Assembly: GCA_016936655.1 (NCBI GenBank)
Contig: JAFGXL010000003.1
Location: 1-33,194 of the forward strand
Reading direction: 5' to 3'
Length of the DNA: 33,194 nucleotides
From: Nitrospirota bacterium
GTDB lineage: Bacteria > Nitrospirota > Thermodesulfovibrionia > Thermodesulfovibrionales > Dissulfurispiraceae
Part shown: piece by piece, positions 9,259 to 17,894 of the stretch
Position numbering within the stretch: the stretch's first letter is position 1
Layout of the letters: each line of letters opens with the position of its first letter
Made by a program: the position numbers and the translations under genes
The notes under the pieces: generated by a model
What the model was told of the DNA's origin: nothing
The model's input: only the letters and a program-made list of their open reading frames with translations
The model's database searches: none

Positions 9259-10245
9259 GTGTTTAAAATATTGATGATCAAGTTAGGATACTCAGAAACT
9301 CTAGATCCCGAAATAGGGAGGGTCTCAAGTCTTGGTGATATTGTCAGGACAACGCCGGTCTTGAGAGCGCTTAAAGACAAATATCCAGAATCTCATATAA
9401 CCTGGCTTGTTGACAGGGATGCTGAGCCGCTTCTTATCCGCAATAAATTTCTCGATAGAGTGCTTGTATGGGACGAGTTTGTACCATTTCAACTGATGAG
9501 AGAAAAGTTTGACATATTGATTAATCTTGAAAAGATAGCGGGTGTCTGCGCGCTGACTGATATGACAGATGCATGGATAAAATATGGTTTTAGATTCGAC
9601 AGCATCAAAGGTATATATCATGCATATGAAAAGGGGCTCAGCTTTATTGATTATATATCTGAAAAGAACAAGACAGGCAGACCAAAAAACTATTGGCAGA
9701 AAGTGCTTATTGAGATGCTCGGAGCCGAATGGAAGGAGCAGAAATATATACTCGGATACAAGCCAAAGTCTGAAGTCAAGTATGATGTGGGGTTCAATTA
9801 CCTTGCAGGCACAAAATGGCCGAATAAAATTATGGCTACATCTAAATGGAAGGAACTTGAAAGAAAACTAAAGAAAGCAGGATACAGTATTTCCTGGCAG
9901 CAGGGCATAGGCAATCTAAATGAGTATATGGACTGGATCAACTCATGCAGGCTTATAATCTCACAGGATAGCTTAGGTATTCATCTGGCTCTCGCTCTCA
10001 AAAAGAGAGTAGTCGGATTGTTCGGACCCACTGATTCAAATGAGGTTTTTTTCTACAACAGCGGAATGCCTGTTCATTCTAAGCAGGATTGCAGTTATAT
10101 GCCGTGTTACAAGCCAAAGTGCATTAAGGGGCTTGATTGTATGAGTGGCATTGATCTGGAAGAAATTATAACAGCTATCAAAATGCTGAAGATAGAGTCT
10201 GATGAGTCAAAAAAAGTTCAAAAAGGGCATCACTCTGATGGTTAA
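9259..10245 (+). CDS. Glycosyltransferase family 9 (heptosyltransferase-like)
   Basis: The 328-residue protein starts at GTG 9259 (MFKILMIKL), because the nearby ATG at 9255 runs into a stop at once; CAGGAGA sits just upstream. N-terminal SSLGDIVRTTPVLRALKDKY is the GT9 hallmark. Later SQDSLGIHLALALKKRVVGLFGPTD matches the donor-binding region of ADP-heptose:LPS heptosyltransferases, and the C-terminal cysteine-rich segment (CSYMPCYKPKCIKGLDC) is common in this family. It is predicted cytosolic or peripheral. In this context it probably adds a heptose-like or other nucleotide-activated sugar to the island's glycan instead of LPS core; that is inference. A second GT9 protein lies at 25722-27464. 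Confidence 0.9.
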   Translation: MFKILMIKLGYSETLDPEIGRVSSLGDIVRTTPVLRALKDKYPESHITWLVDRDAEPLLIRNKFLDRVLVWDEFVPFQLMREKFDILINLEKIAGVCALTDMTDAWIKYGFRFDSIKGIYHAYEKGLSFIDYISEKNKTGRPKNYWQKVLIEMLGAEWKEQKYILGYKPKSEVKYDVGFNYLAGTKWPNKIMATSKWKELERKLKKAGYSISWQQGIGNLNEYMDWINSCRLIISQDSLGIHLALALKKRVVGLFGPTDSNEVFFYNSGMPVHSKQDCSYMPCYKPKCIKGLDCMSGIDLEEIITAIKMLKIESDESKKVQKGHHSDG

Positions 10246-11209
10246 TAAATCAACTTTTTTGAGAGAGCGCCTTAAGACGATGCTTCGGATAAGGATATTT
10301 GAAGAAAAGACATCATTGGAGTATCCTTCTGGCTACTTAAAGTGTCCAGTGCATTTATATATAGGACAGGAGGCAGTCGCCGCAGGAATATGCACCTACC
10401 TTGAAACTGCTGATTATGTAACTACAAATCATAGAAGCCATGGTCATTATATAGCACGAGGCGGTGATATGTTAAAGCTCGCTGCCGAGATGGCAGGTAT
10501 GGAGTCTGGATGTACTGGAGGCATAGGTGGGTCACAACATATATATGCTCCAGAATCTGGCATAATGGGAACATCAGCAATTGTGGGCAGCGGCATCTCA
10601 ATAGGCACAGGTATTGGACTCGGAATAAAAATGAAGAAGCAGAATCATGTATCAGCAATATTTCTTGGCGATGGCGCGACTGAAGAAGGATACTTTTACG
10701 AGAGCCTTAATTTTGCTTCTCTGAAAAAACTGCCGGTTCTTTATGTCTGCGAAAACAACTCTCTTGCTACACAATCAAGGATAGAGTCGAGAAGAGCCTC
10801 CGGAGTTGATATATGCAAAATTGCAGAGAGTCTTGGTGTTCAATCAATAAGGGTTGACGGAAACAATGTGATGGATGTTGCAGAAGCAGCTGAAACAATC
10901 ATTCAAAAAATCAGAAATGAATCTTGTCCTTATCTTATTGAAGCTGTTACATACCGTTGGATGGGGCATGTTTCTCCGTATGAAGATTATGGGGTGAGAT
11001 ACAGAACTCAGCATGAGATTGAAGAGTGGAAGAAAAAATGTCCGATAAAGAAGCTGGCTGATTACATGACTCAAAGCAGTATTATCTCAAATGAAGAATA
11101 TGATTTCATATGTAAGTTAATAAAAGATGAAGTTGATGAAATCTTTGAAAAGATAAAAAAGGTGGAAAAGAGTTCTGCGAAGGTTTCAGCGCCTTCTACA
11201 CCATACTAA
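10238..11209 (+). CDS. ThDP-dependent E1 component, alpha subunit (2-oxoacid dehydrogenase family)
   Basis: I place the start at ATG 10238, overlapping the upstream stop by 8 bp; ATG 10202 would give a longer 44-bp overlap and a lysine-rich 12-residue prefix unlike the family. The 323-residue protein carries the E1-alpha signature: NHRSHGHYIARGGD, then the thiamine-diphosphate motif GDGATEEG near residue 142 closed by CENN near 170. E1 alpha/beta pairs decarboxylate 2-oxoacids and normally hand the acyl group to lipoyl E2. No E2 or E3 is nearby. Within a glycan cluster the pair may instead transfer a ThDP-bound two-carbon unit onto a keto-sugar; this is inference. Its partner beta subunit follows 9 bp downstream. 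Confidence 0.88.
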   Translation: MVNKSTFLRERLKTMLRIRIFEEKTSLEYPSGYLKCPVHLYIGQEAVAAGICTYLETADYVTTNHRSHGHYIARGGDMLKLAAEMAGMESGCTGGIGGSQHIYAPESGIMGTSAIVGSGISIGTGIGLGIKMKKQNHVSAIFLGDGATEEGYFYESLNFASLKKLPVLYVCENNSLATQSRIESRRASGVDICKIAESLGVQSIRVDGNNVMDVAEAAETIIQKIRNESCPYLIEAVTYRWMGHVSPYEDYGVRYRTQHEIEEWKKKCPIKKLADYMTQSSIISNEEYDFICKLIKDEVDEIFEKIKKVEKSSAKVSAPSTPY

Positions 11210-11218
11210 ACACAAATC

Positions 11219-12226
11219 ATGACAAGAGAGATAACATATAGCGAAGCTATACTCGAAGCGACTACCCAGCTTATGGAGGGACATCCCGAAGTCTATCTTA
11301 TTGGCGAAGGGGTTGATGATTTCAATGGCCTGTGGGGCAGCACAAAAGGATTATATGAGAAGTTTGGAGATCAGAGGGTTCTTGATATCCCGATTTCAGA
11401 AAACGCGCTCACAGGTATAGCTGCCGGCAGCGCCCTCGTTGGATTTAGGCCGATATTTACACACCAGAGAATTGACTTCATGCTTATGTGCATGGATGCG
11501 CTTTTTAATAACATTGCCAAGTGGCAGGCGATGACAGGGTATAAACAGAATATGCCATTCACGGCACGCGGTATTGTCGGCAGGGGGTGGGGACAGTCTG
11601 TTCAGCACGCACAGAGCTTTTATCCGGTTTTTGCGCATTTCCCCGGTGTTAAAGTTGTAGCTCCTTACAGCCCTTACGAAGCAAAAGGTTTATTGACTGC
11701 TGCTGTGCTGGCGGAAGAGCCTGTAATTGTTATAGAAGCTAGATCATTATATTCCAAAAAAGGGTGTGTTCCTGAAGATTTTTATACACTTGATTTTGGG
11801 AAAGGCGAGATTTTGAGAGATGGTTCAGATGTTACAATAGCTGGTCTTTCATACATACTTGAAGATTTATTGAGCGCATCAGATCTGCTTAAGGACAAAG
11901 GTATCTCCGCAGAGGTGATCAATTTGCGAAGCATAAAGCCATTTGATATGGATATTCTTATTGAGTCTGTCTCAAAAACAGGCAATCTCGTAATAGCTGA
12001 TATAACCTGGGACTGCTTTAATCTCGCATCTGAGCTATCTTGCAGAGTGAATGAGCAGCTTTTCACTGAAATCAAGAGGCCGCCACTAAGACTTACACTT
12101 CCTGAGATGTATGTGGGAGCTTCCCGGGAGTCTGAAGAGAATTATTATATGAGCGCTGAATCAATAGCAAAAAAGATATTCTGCTGGTTAGATCAGCCTA
12201 TGCAAAAAAGGCAGGCATTGCAATGA
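11219..12226 (+). CDS. ThDP-dependent E1 component, beta subunit (transketolase-like)
   Basis: The 335-residue protein is a standard E1-beta: REITYSEAILEATTQLM at the N-terminus, GEGVDDFNG holding the catalytic Glu, then DIPISENALTGIAAGSALVG and VVAPYSPYEAKGLLTAAV. The C-terminal domain (DVTIAGLSYILEDLLSASDL, then EVINLRSIKPFD) is the usual transketolase C-terminal fold. It should form an alpha2beta2 heterotetramer with the product of 10238-11209. No dihydrolipoyl acyltransferase or dihydrolipoamide dehydrogenase is encoded here, so a conventional dehydrogenase complex is not supported locally. The ribosome site before ATG 11219 is weak. The stop overlaps the next start (ATGA at 12223). Confidence 0.88.
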   Translation: MTREITYSEAILEATTQLMEGHPEVYLIGEGVDDFNGLWGSTKGLYEKFGDQRVLDIPISENALTGIAAGSALVGFRPIFTHQRIDFMLMCMDALFNNIAKWQAMTGYKQNMPFTARGIVGRGWGQSVQHAQSFYPVFAHFPGVKVVAPYSPYEAKGLLTAAVLAEEPVIVIEARSLYSKKGCVPEDFYTLDFGKGEILRDGSDVTIAGLSYILEDLLSASDLLKDKGISAEVINLRSIKPFDMDILIESVSKTGNLVIADITWDCFNLASELSCRVNEQLFTEIKRPPLRLTLPEMYVGASRESEENYYMSAESIAKKIFCWLDQPMQKRQALQ

Positions 12227-12885
12227 ATAGACAGCTAAATATATTTTCTGGAATTCATAAAGCTACTGCGCGTGACTATGTTGCACGAATGGGGAGCAAT
12301 AAAATTGAATGCATGCGGATAGCGAGGAAGTTTGAGTTTGATTATTGGGATGGAGATAGAAATCACGGCTACGGCGGATTTGTATATGACGGCAGATGGC
12401 AGAATGTTGCAAAGCAGCTTATACAACATTACGGCCTGACAGGAGATTCCAAAATTCTGGATGTTGGATGCGGCAAAGGCTTTTTGCTCCATGATATAAA
12501 AGCAGAACTTCCTTCTTTAAATGCAATTGGATTTGATATTTCGGAATATGCAATTAAGTCTGCTCCTGATGATATAAGGAACTCACTCATTGTTCACAAA
12601 GCTGAGGAGAAATACCCATACAGTGATAAATCCTTTGATCTTGTTTTATCTTTTAACACCCTTCACAACCTCACTCTTCCAAAGCTCCAGTATGCGCTTC
12701 AGGAGATTGAGCGGGTAGGCAGAGATAAATACCTAGTTATTGAGTCTTACAGAAACGAAAAAGAACTTTACAATCTCCAGTGCTGGACTCTTACTTGCGA
12801 GTCATTCCTGAGACCAGAGGAGTGGCTCTGGGTCTTTAAACAGTCAGGATATACTGGGGACTATGAGTTCATATACTTTGAATAG
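12223..12885 (+). CDS. Class I SAM-dependent methyltransferase
   Basis: The 220-residue protein has a clear motif I, ILDVGCGKGFLLHDI near residues 78-92, followed by an acidic motif II region (AIGFDISEYAI) and SFDLVLSFNTLHNL as motif IV. The upstream segment FDYWDGDRNHGYGGFVYDG is distinctive, but I cannot attach a known substrate to it. The protein is predicted soluble. It starts on an ATGA overlap with the E1-beta gene and lies just before a radical SAM gene, so it probably acts on the same sugar intermediate as the ThDP pair. O- or N-methylation of a sugar is the simplest inference. Confidence 0.85.
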   Translation: MNRQLNIFSGIHKATARDYVARMGSNKIECMRIARKFEFDYWDGDRNHGYGGFVYDGRWQNVAKQLIQHYGLTGDSKILDVGCGKGFLLHDIKAELPSLNAIGFDISEYAIKSAPDDIRNSLIVHKAEEKYPYSDKSFDLVLSFNTLHNLTLPKLQYALQEIERVGRDKYLVIESYRNEKELYNLQCWTLTCESFLRPEEWLWVFKQSGYTGDYEFIYFE

Positions 12886-12898
12886 TGAGGAGCTGCGC

Positions 12899-13969
12899 AT
12901 GGGACTTCTATACACAAAAATGAAAGTGTTCCATTTCAGGGAAAAGCTTGAATCGCTCTCTGCTAAAAATCCTGATATATTGCCTCCAATTCAAATCCGG
13001 ATTAAACCTACCAATGTTTGTGCGCACAACTGCTGGTACTGTGCCTATAAGGCTGATAATCTCAAGCTCGGCAAAGACATGGTCAAGTCAGACCATATAC
13101 CGAAAGACAAGATGATAGAAATCATCAATGACTGTACTGAAATGGGTGTAAGGTCAATAACATTCAGCGGCGGAGGAGATCCTTTTCACTACCCTTATCT
13201 TGTTGAAGCTGTAAAAAAGCTTGCACACAGCCCTGTAAAGTTTGCATCACTCACGCATGGCGCAAGACTTGAAGGAGAGCTGGCTGAAATATTTTCTGAA
13301 TATGCGACATGGCTCAGAGTATCAATTGACGGATGGGATGATGCCAGCTATTCTGAGTACAGAAGTGTGCCGCAAGGTGAATATACAAGAGTGATGAAAA
13401 ACCTTGAAGCCTTCAAAAAGATAAGCGGCAAATGCTACTTAGGAGTTGTTCTTATCACTGATAAAAAGAATGCACCGCATGTATATTCTCAAATTGAGAA
13501 GCTGAAAAATATAGGAGTTAACAGTATAAAAATATCACCATGCATAGTAAGCGAAGTGAGTGCAGAAAACAACAGTTATCATAAGGAGCTTTTTCCATTA
13601 GTTAAAGACCAGATACAGAAAGCAATGAATAGCTTTGCTGACAGCAACTTCGAGATTTACGACGCATATCATACACTTGAGGAGAGATTTGAAAAGAGTT
13701 ATACATGGTGTCCGTATATCCAGATTGTGCCTGTTATAGGCGCAGACATGAATGTATATACCTGTCATGACAAGGCATATGATCTTGATGAAGGACTACT
13801 TGGGTCGATTAAAGACCAAAGTTTTAAAAACTTCTGGTTTTCAAATAAAGAAAAGTTTTTCAAGATTAATCCGTCTAAAGACTGCAACCACCACTGCATG
13901 GTGAATTTTAATAATAATCTTATTCATGAATATCTGAATGCAGATGAAGATCATCTGGATTTTGTTTGA
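12899..13969 (+). CDS. Radical SAM protein with SPASM-like C-terminus (third)
   Basis: I chose ATG 12899, which has GAGGAG at 12887-12892 with 6-nt spacing, over ATG 12863, which would overlap the previous gene by 23 bp. The resulting 356-residue protein has CX3CX2C at C41/C45/C48 (CAHNCWYC), then FSGGGDPFHYP as the SAM-binding GGE-like motif. C-terminal cysteines in WCPYIQIVPVIGADMNVYTC and DCNHHCMVNF indicate a SPASM-type auxiliary cluster, and GLLGSIKDQSFKNFWFS matches the segment typical of SPASM proteins. It is related in plan, but not closely similar in sequence, to the protein at 8178-9245. The substrate is unknown. Confidence 0.88.
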   Translation: MGLLYTKMKVFHFREKLESLSAKNPDILPPIQIRIKPTNVCAHNCWYCAYKADNLKLGKDMVKSDHIPKDKMIEIINDCTEMGVRSITFSGGGDPFHYPYLVEAVKKLAHSPVKFASLTHGARLEGELAEIFSEYATWLRVSIDGWDDASYSEYRSVPQGEYTRVMKNLEAFKKISGKCYLGVVLITDKKNAPHVYSQIEKLKNIGVNSIKISPCIVSEVSAENNSYHKELFPLVKDQIQKAMNSFADSNFEIYDAYHTLEERFEKSYTWCPYIQIVPVIGADMNVYTCHDKAYDLDEGLLGSIKDQSFKNFWFSNKEKFFKINPSKDCNHHCMVNFNNNLIHEYLNADEDHLDFV

Positions 13970-13984
13970 ATTTCGGGAGGACTA

Positions 13985-14641
13985 ATGAAAACATCTGCTG
14001 AACATGTTGACAAGATTATAGATACGCCTCTGTTTAAGCTGGGTCCCAGGGCATCATACAGTATGCTGCACGATCCTAAGCACCTTGTGTTTGTACTTTC
14101 AAGATATAAGTTCTGCGCAAAGCTGCTTGATAGAAAGCATTCAGTACTTGAAGTCGGCTGTGGTGATTCTTTTGGTTCTCCGCTTGTTGCACAGGCGGTT
14201 AAAGATCTCTTTTGTCTTGATCGAGAATCTCGTCTTATTGATTCAAACCAAGAGAGGCTGGCAGGTGTTGAAAACATAGAATTCCATACCATGGATATAA
14301 CAGCAAAATCTCCAGATAGAAAGTTTGATGCTGCTTTCAGCTTAGATGTCATTGAGCATATTGATCCTGAAAAAGATAATGCGTTTGTTTCAAATATTTG
14401 TAAATGTCTCACAAAAGACGGTGTTTTGATAATAGGAACGCCAAATATAGAAGCTGCGAAATATGCATCAGAACCGGGTGCAAGCCCGCACATCAATCTG
14501 AAGAGCCACGATACATTAAAGAAGCTGCTCGCTAATTATTTCAATAATACATTCATTTTTTCTATGAATGATGAAGTTGTGCATACCGGATTCTATCCCA
14601 TGGCTCACTATCTTTTTGGTGTAGGTGTAGGTCTAAGGTAA
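13985..14641 (+). CDS. Class I SAM-dependent methyltransferase
   Basis: The 218-residue protein is preceded by GGGAGG at 13975-13980, 4 nt before the ATG, an excellent ribosome site. Motif I is VLEVGCGDSFGSPLVAQAV near residues 56-74, with FDAAFSLDVIEHIDPEKDN as motif IV and LTKDGVLIIGTPN after it. This arrangement is typical of Methyltransf_11/23-type enzymes in polysaccharide clusters. No membrane segment is seen. It sits 2 bp ahead of the aminotransferase gene and is probably translated with it. An amino-sugar or O-methyl target is plausible but not visible in the sequence. Confidence 0.85.
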   Translation: MKTSAEHVDKIIDTPLFKLGPRASYSMLHDPKHLVFVLSRYKFCAKLLDRKHSVLEVGCGDSFGSPLVAQAVKDLFCLDRESRLIDSNQERLAGVENIEFHTMDITAKSPDRKFDAAFSLDVIEHIDPEKDNAFVSNICKCLTKDGVLIIGTPNIEAAKYASEPGASPHINLKSHDTLKKLLANYFNNTFIFSMNDEVVHTGFYPMAHYLFGVGVGLR

Positions 14642-14643
14642 CC

Positions 14644-15861
14644 ATGCAAAAACAACTTCTTGCGGTAAATGGCGGCAGCAAGACAAGGCAAACACCTATG
14701 CCATGTAGAAAGCTCTTTGGGCCGGATGAGTTGAGTATTGTTGAGCAGGTATTTAAAGATTCATGGCAGATCGGTGTTGACTTTGGATATCAGGGCAAAT
14801 ACGAGAAGTTATATACTGATGCATTTTGCGAGTTTCAAGGCGGCGGATATGCAGATGCAGTCTGCTCAGGAACTGCAGCAATACATCTTGCGCTTCAGGC
14901 ACTCGACATTGAAGCTGGAAGTGATGTCATTGTTTCGCCAGTAACTGACCCGGGTAGTGTTGCCCCAATTATCATACAAGGGCATAGACCCGTACCAGCG
15001 GACTCTGAGCCTGACTCGTTCAATATGGGCGTTGCAGAGTTTGAGAGAGCCATAACTACTGAGACGCGTGCTGCTATTATTACTCATTCGGGCGGCTATC
15101 CTGCGGATATTGAACATATCGTTCGTATTGCCAGACAAAAGGGGATTAAGGTTATTGAAGACTGCTCTCAGGCTCATGGAGCATTATTCAACGGGAAGAA
15201 GGTCGGTACATTTGGTGACTTTGCCGCATTTTCGACAATGTTTTCCAAGACTCATGCAACAGGTGGATGCGGTGGAGTTGTCTATACGCAGAATGAAGAA
15301 TATTACTGGAAAATACGCTCACTTGCTGATAGAGGAAAGCCTTTTGACAAGAAGGATTATGATCCAAAAGATCCATCACAATTTTCATTTCCTGCATTGA
15401 ATTACAATCTCGATGAGCTATCGTGTGCGATTGGTTTTTCAACGCTTCGCCGTTTGCAAGAGACCATTGACAGGCGATGTGAAATAGCAGAGAAAATCGA
15501 TAAATCCTTAGGATATTCGCGTGTTGTTTATGTTCCTGAGTCAAGGTCGAAAATTAAGCTTGCACAGAAACCTTCACCCTTTTTTCATACATTATGTGTC
15601 AATACAGACAAGGTTCGAGTATCAAAAAAGGACTTTGCTAATGCTGTGGCAGCAGAGGGTATACCGCTTAATCCAGACTACAGGTATATAGTCTCAGAAT
15701 GGAGCTGGATGCGGCCTTATGCGGATATGAATTCTACACCAAATGCCAGGCGGTTTTGTGACATCTCGTTTAATTTAACATTTAATGAGAGATATTCAGA
15801 GCAAGAAATATCTGATATTGCAGGGAGCATTTTTAAGGTTGAGGCTGAATATGCAAAATAA
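14644..15861 (+). CDS. DegT/DnrJ/EryC1/StrS-family sugar aminotransferase
   Basis: The 405-residue protein belongs to the PLP-dependent sugar aminotransferases: CSGTAAIHLALQAL in the cofactor-phosphate region, VIEDCSQAHGA with D173 near the pyridine nitrogen, and FSTMFSKTHATGGCGGVV with K202 as the likely Schiff-base lysine. The region FPALNYNLDELSCAIGFSTL is also typical. The family aminates nucleotide-linked 3- or 4-keto sugars, so a keto-sugar is probably made for this glycan. No 4,6-dehydratase is in the window, so the substrate comes from elsewhere or from the ThDP or radical SAM steps. The gene's 3' end overlaps the sulfotransferase start by 11 bp. A link to amino-group tailoring of the same sugar that is sulfated is inference. 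Confidence 0.92.
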   Translation: MQKQLLAVNGGSKTRQTPMPCRKLFGPDELSIVEQVFKDSWQIGVDFGYQGKYEKLYTDAFCEFQGGGYADAVCSGTAAIHLALQALDIEAGSDVIVSPVTDPGSVAPIIIQGHRPVPADSEPDSFNMGVAEFERAITTETRAAIITHSGGYPADIEHIVRIARQKGIKVIEDCSQAHGALFNGKKVGTFGDFAAFSTMFSKTHATGGCGGVVYTQNEEYYWKIRSLADRGKPFDKKDYDPKDPSQFSFPALNYNLDELSCAIGFSTLRRLQETIDRRCEIAEKIDKSLGYSRVVYVPESRSKIKLAQKPSPFFHTLCVNTDKVRVSKKDFANAVAAEGIPLNPDYRYIVSEWSWMRPYADMNSTPNARRFCDISFNLTFNERYSEQEISDIAGSIFKVEAEYAK

Positions 15862-16645
15862 AAATAATCAGAAAAACAAATTGCCGATATTTATTTTGGG
15901 GTGTCAGCGTTCAGGAACTTCATTGCTCAGGAGAATATTTGATTCACACACCAACATAGCATGCCCGCCTGAGTCAGGTTTCATTGTTCAGCTTGCTGGT
16001 GTTTATGAGAATGAACGTTCAATACAGTGCCTTGAAAGCATGGGATTTACAAAGCAGCAAGTGCTGGATGAGATGAGGAGTTTTACCACACACTTTTTTT
16101 ATGATTACGCTGCGAGGAAAGGTAAGAATAGATGGGCAGACAAAACGCCTCACTATGTTAATCACGCTGAAACTATTGACAATATGTTTGGCGGCAAAGT
16201 TCTCTACATAGGTATTGTCAGGCACGGCCTTGATGTGGCCTGCTCTTTGTGCGATTATGAGTGGGGCATTCTCAAGCCATATATGGCTGATGGAATTGAC
16301 AAACCAATAGCAGCAGTACGTTTTTGGCGCGATCAGAATCTTAAACTCGTCGAGTTTAAGAAAAAGGCAGAAGGCCGATTTCACTTGATCAAATATGAAG
16401 ATCTTACTACAATTCCGGAAACTGTGTTGAGGAAGGCATTCAGATATATTGATGAACCATGGGAAGATTCGGTACTTGATTTTAACAACCATCAGCATGA
16501 TGCAGGATTTGAGGACCCCAAAATTACGAAGCTGAGCAAGATTGAGAGCAACAGCGGTAACTACAAAAAATGGTCTGCTGAGCTGCAGGAGAAGCTGTTT
16601 TTAGAGGCTCAAGATGTTTTCGAACATTACGGATATAAGATCTGA
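15851..16645 (+). CDS. PAPS-dependent sulfotransferase family protein
   Basis: I use ATG 15851, not an upstream alternative at 15785, because the family fold starts directly after it (KLPIFILGCQRSGTSLLRR). The 264-residue protein has the 5'-phosphosulfate-binding loop at residues 17-26 (GCQRSGTSLL) and a 3'-phosphate-binding segment near 118-132 (GIVRHGLDVACSLCDYEWG) with the expected Arg and Ser. FHLIKYEDLTTIPETVLRKA also matches Sulfotransfer_1/3-type proteins. It should move a sulfuryl group from PAPS to a hydroxyl or amine of a sugar. The PAPS-making CysC lies in the same gene run (6623-7231). No signal peptide or membrane anchor is seen, so action in the cytosol is likely. Confidence 0.85.
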   Translation: MQNKNNQKNKLPIFILGCQRSGTSLLRRIFDSHTNIACPPESGFIVQLAGVYENERSIQCLESMGFTKQQVLDEMRSFTTHFFYDYAARKGKNRWADKTPHYVNHAETIDNMFGGKVLYIGIVRHGLDVACSLCDYEWGILKPYMADGIDKPIAAVRFWRDQNLKLVEFKKKAEGRFHLIKYEDLTTIPETVLRKAFRYIDEPWEDSVLDFNNHQHDAGFEDPKITKLSKIESNSGNYKKWSAELQEKLFLEAQDVFEHYGYKI

Positions 16646-16664
16646 ACTATAAAGAGAAGGAGAC

Positions 16665-17894
16665 ATGTTATTAATGAAGCCGAAGCTTTCTGTTATTTTG
16701 CCAAATTACAATCATGCCAAATATCTTGAGCGCTCGCTTGGAGCGCTTGTAGAGCAGACATATAGGCCTGCAGAAATTATTGTAATTGATGATGCTTCAA
16801 CTGACAAAAGTTTAGAGATAATAAATGCCTTTGCAGCACGTTATCCAGATATAAAATTGATTGCTAATAACACAAACAGAGGCAGTCTTGCTTCCGGCAA
16901 TATAGGCAGAGAGCATGCAAGTGGTGATTACATTTACAATACTGCTGCTGATGATAGAGTGCTTTCCGGTTTTTTTGAGAAGGCAATGGAGATGGCTGTT
17001 CAATATCCTGATGCTGGTCTTATTTTTGGCAAAATGGGCATGGTGGATAAAGATTTTATCAATGCAGGAGAGATTGAAATTAAAAAGTGGCAGGAACCTC
17101 TTTATGCAGACCCGAAAAGGTTTTTAACGGACTTTCTTGACTCTGAACCTTCATCACACTCACTCTGTGCAGCAACAATTTATAAGCGCACTGCATTTGA
17201 TGAAGTCGGACTGCATAGCGAGCTTAACCACTGGCGCGATTCTTTTACAGCCAGAGCTATAGGTCTTAAATATGGAGCTTGTTATATCCCAGAGAGATTT
17301 GTTGACTGGACAATACTGCCAGACAGCTTTTCTCAATCTGGACGAAAAGATTTAGGACTTCAGATCTCTATGGTTAGTAATGCAGCATCACTTATGAGAT
17401 CCGTAAAATTCAGAGACAGGTTCCCGGAAGATCATGTTCAGCGATGGGAATCTGAATATTATAAGCTAATTTTACGAGAGCATAATAAAATAAATTCAAA
17501 GGAAGATATTTCAGTTCAAATGGATGCTATTATTTCAGCAGTGACGAATGTTGAGATGATGATCGATTCTCAATCGCTTATTAATGAAAATGGTGATTGT
17601 TTTGTGTATTCGTTCAGAACCAATGCTGCACGCATATTTTCAAGGTTGCCATTTTACGCCAACTCGCTTTTATATGAAGATGGCAGGCCGCTGGCTATTC
17701 CAGCCTCTGAGCATGATGATATAAGAAATCTTGGTGAAGGGCGTTATTCAATGTGGCCAGACAGTATCTGGTTTTCATCAAGCGATCATTCAGACCCAAG
17801 ATATAATGGGAGAAAGTACACGATCCGTGTGCCGGCCTATCTGCTTTTTTTAGAAAACTTGCCTATTGAACAGATTCAGAAATGGGGGCTTTGA
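16665..17894 (+). CDS. Glycosyltransferase family 2 with an unassigned C-terminal module
   Basis: The 409-residue protein starts at ATG 16665, after GAAGGAGA. Residues 8-115 are a standard GT-A GT2 domain: LSVILPNYNHAKYLERSL, IIVIDDASTDKSLEII, NTNRGSLASGNIG and AADDRVLSG as the DxD-like metal site. Residues about 300-409 form a separate module, including SSSDHSDPRYNGRKYTIRVP, which I do not recognise. The reading frame runs into TGA at 17892-17894, but downstream sequence in that same frame still looks coding (see the entry at 17895-18083), so the protein may have lost a C-terminal extension. Donor and acceptor are unknown. Confidence 0.88.
   Translation: MLLMKPKLSVILPNYNHAKYLERSLGALVEQTYRPAEIIVIDDASTDKSLEIINAFAARYPDIKLIANNTNRGSLASGNIGREHASGDYIYNTAADDRVLSGFFEKAMEMAVQYPDAGLIFGKMGMVDKDFINAGEIEIKKWQEPLYADPKRFLTDFLDSEPSSHSLCAATIYKRTAFDEVGLHSELNHWRDSFTARAIGLKYGACYIPERFVDWTILPDSFSQSGRKDLGLQISMVSNAASLMRSVKFRDRFPEDHVQRWESEYYKLILREHNKINSKEDISVQMDAIISAVTNVEMMIDSQSLINENGDCFVYSFRTNAARIFSRLPFYANSLLYEDGRPLAIPASEHDDIRNLGEGRYSMWPDSIWFSSSDHSDPRYNGRKYTIRVPAYLLFLENLPIEQIQKWGL

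Noticed and set aside
10238-12226. Complete pyruvate or acetoin dehydrogenase operon
   Set aside because: Only the E1 subunits are present; no lipoyl-bearing E2 or flavin E3 is encoded before or after them.
13951-14496. 181-codon minus-strand frame
   Set aside because: It lies fully opposite a methyltransferase with intact motifs and strong ribosome site, and its translation has no family features.
17892-17894. Selenocysteine or other recoding of TGA at the end of the GT2 gene
   Set aside because: No SECIS-like hairpin was recognised right after the TGA, TGA acts as a normal stop in many overlapping genes here, and a second in-frame stop follows at 18027.
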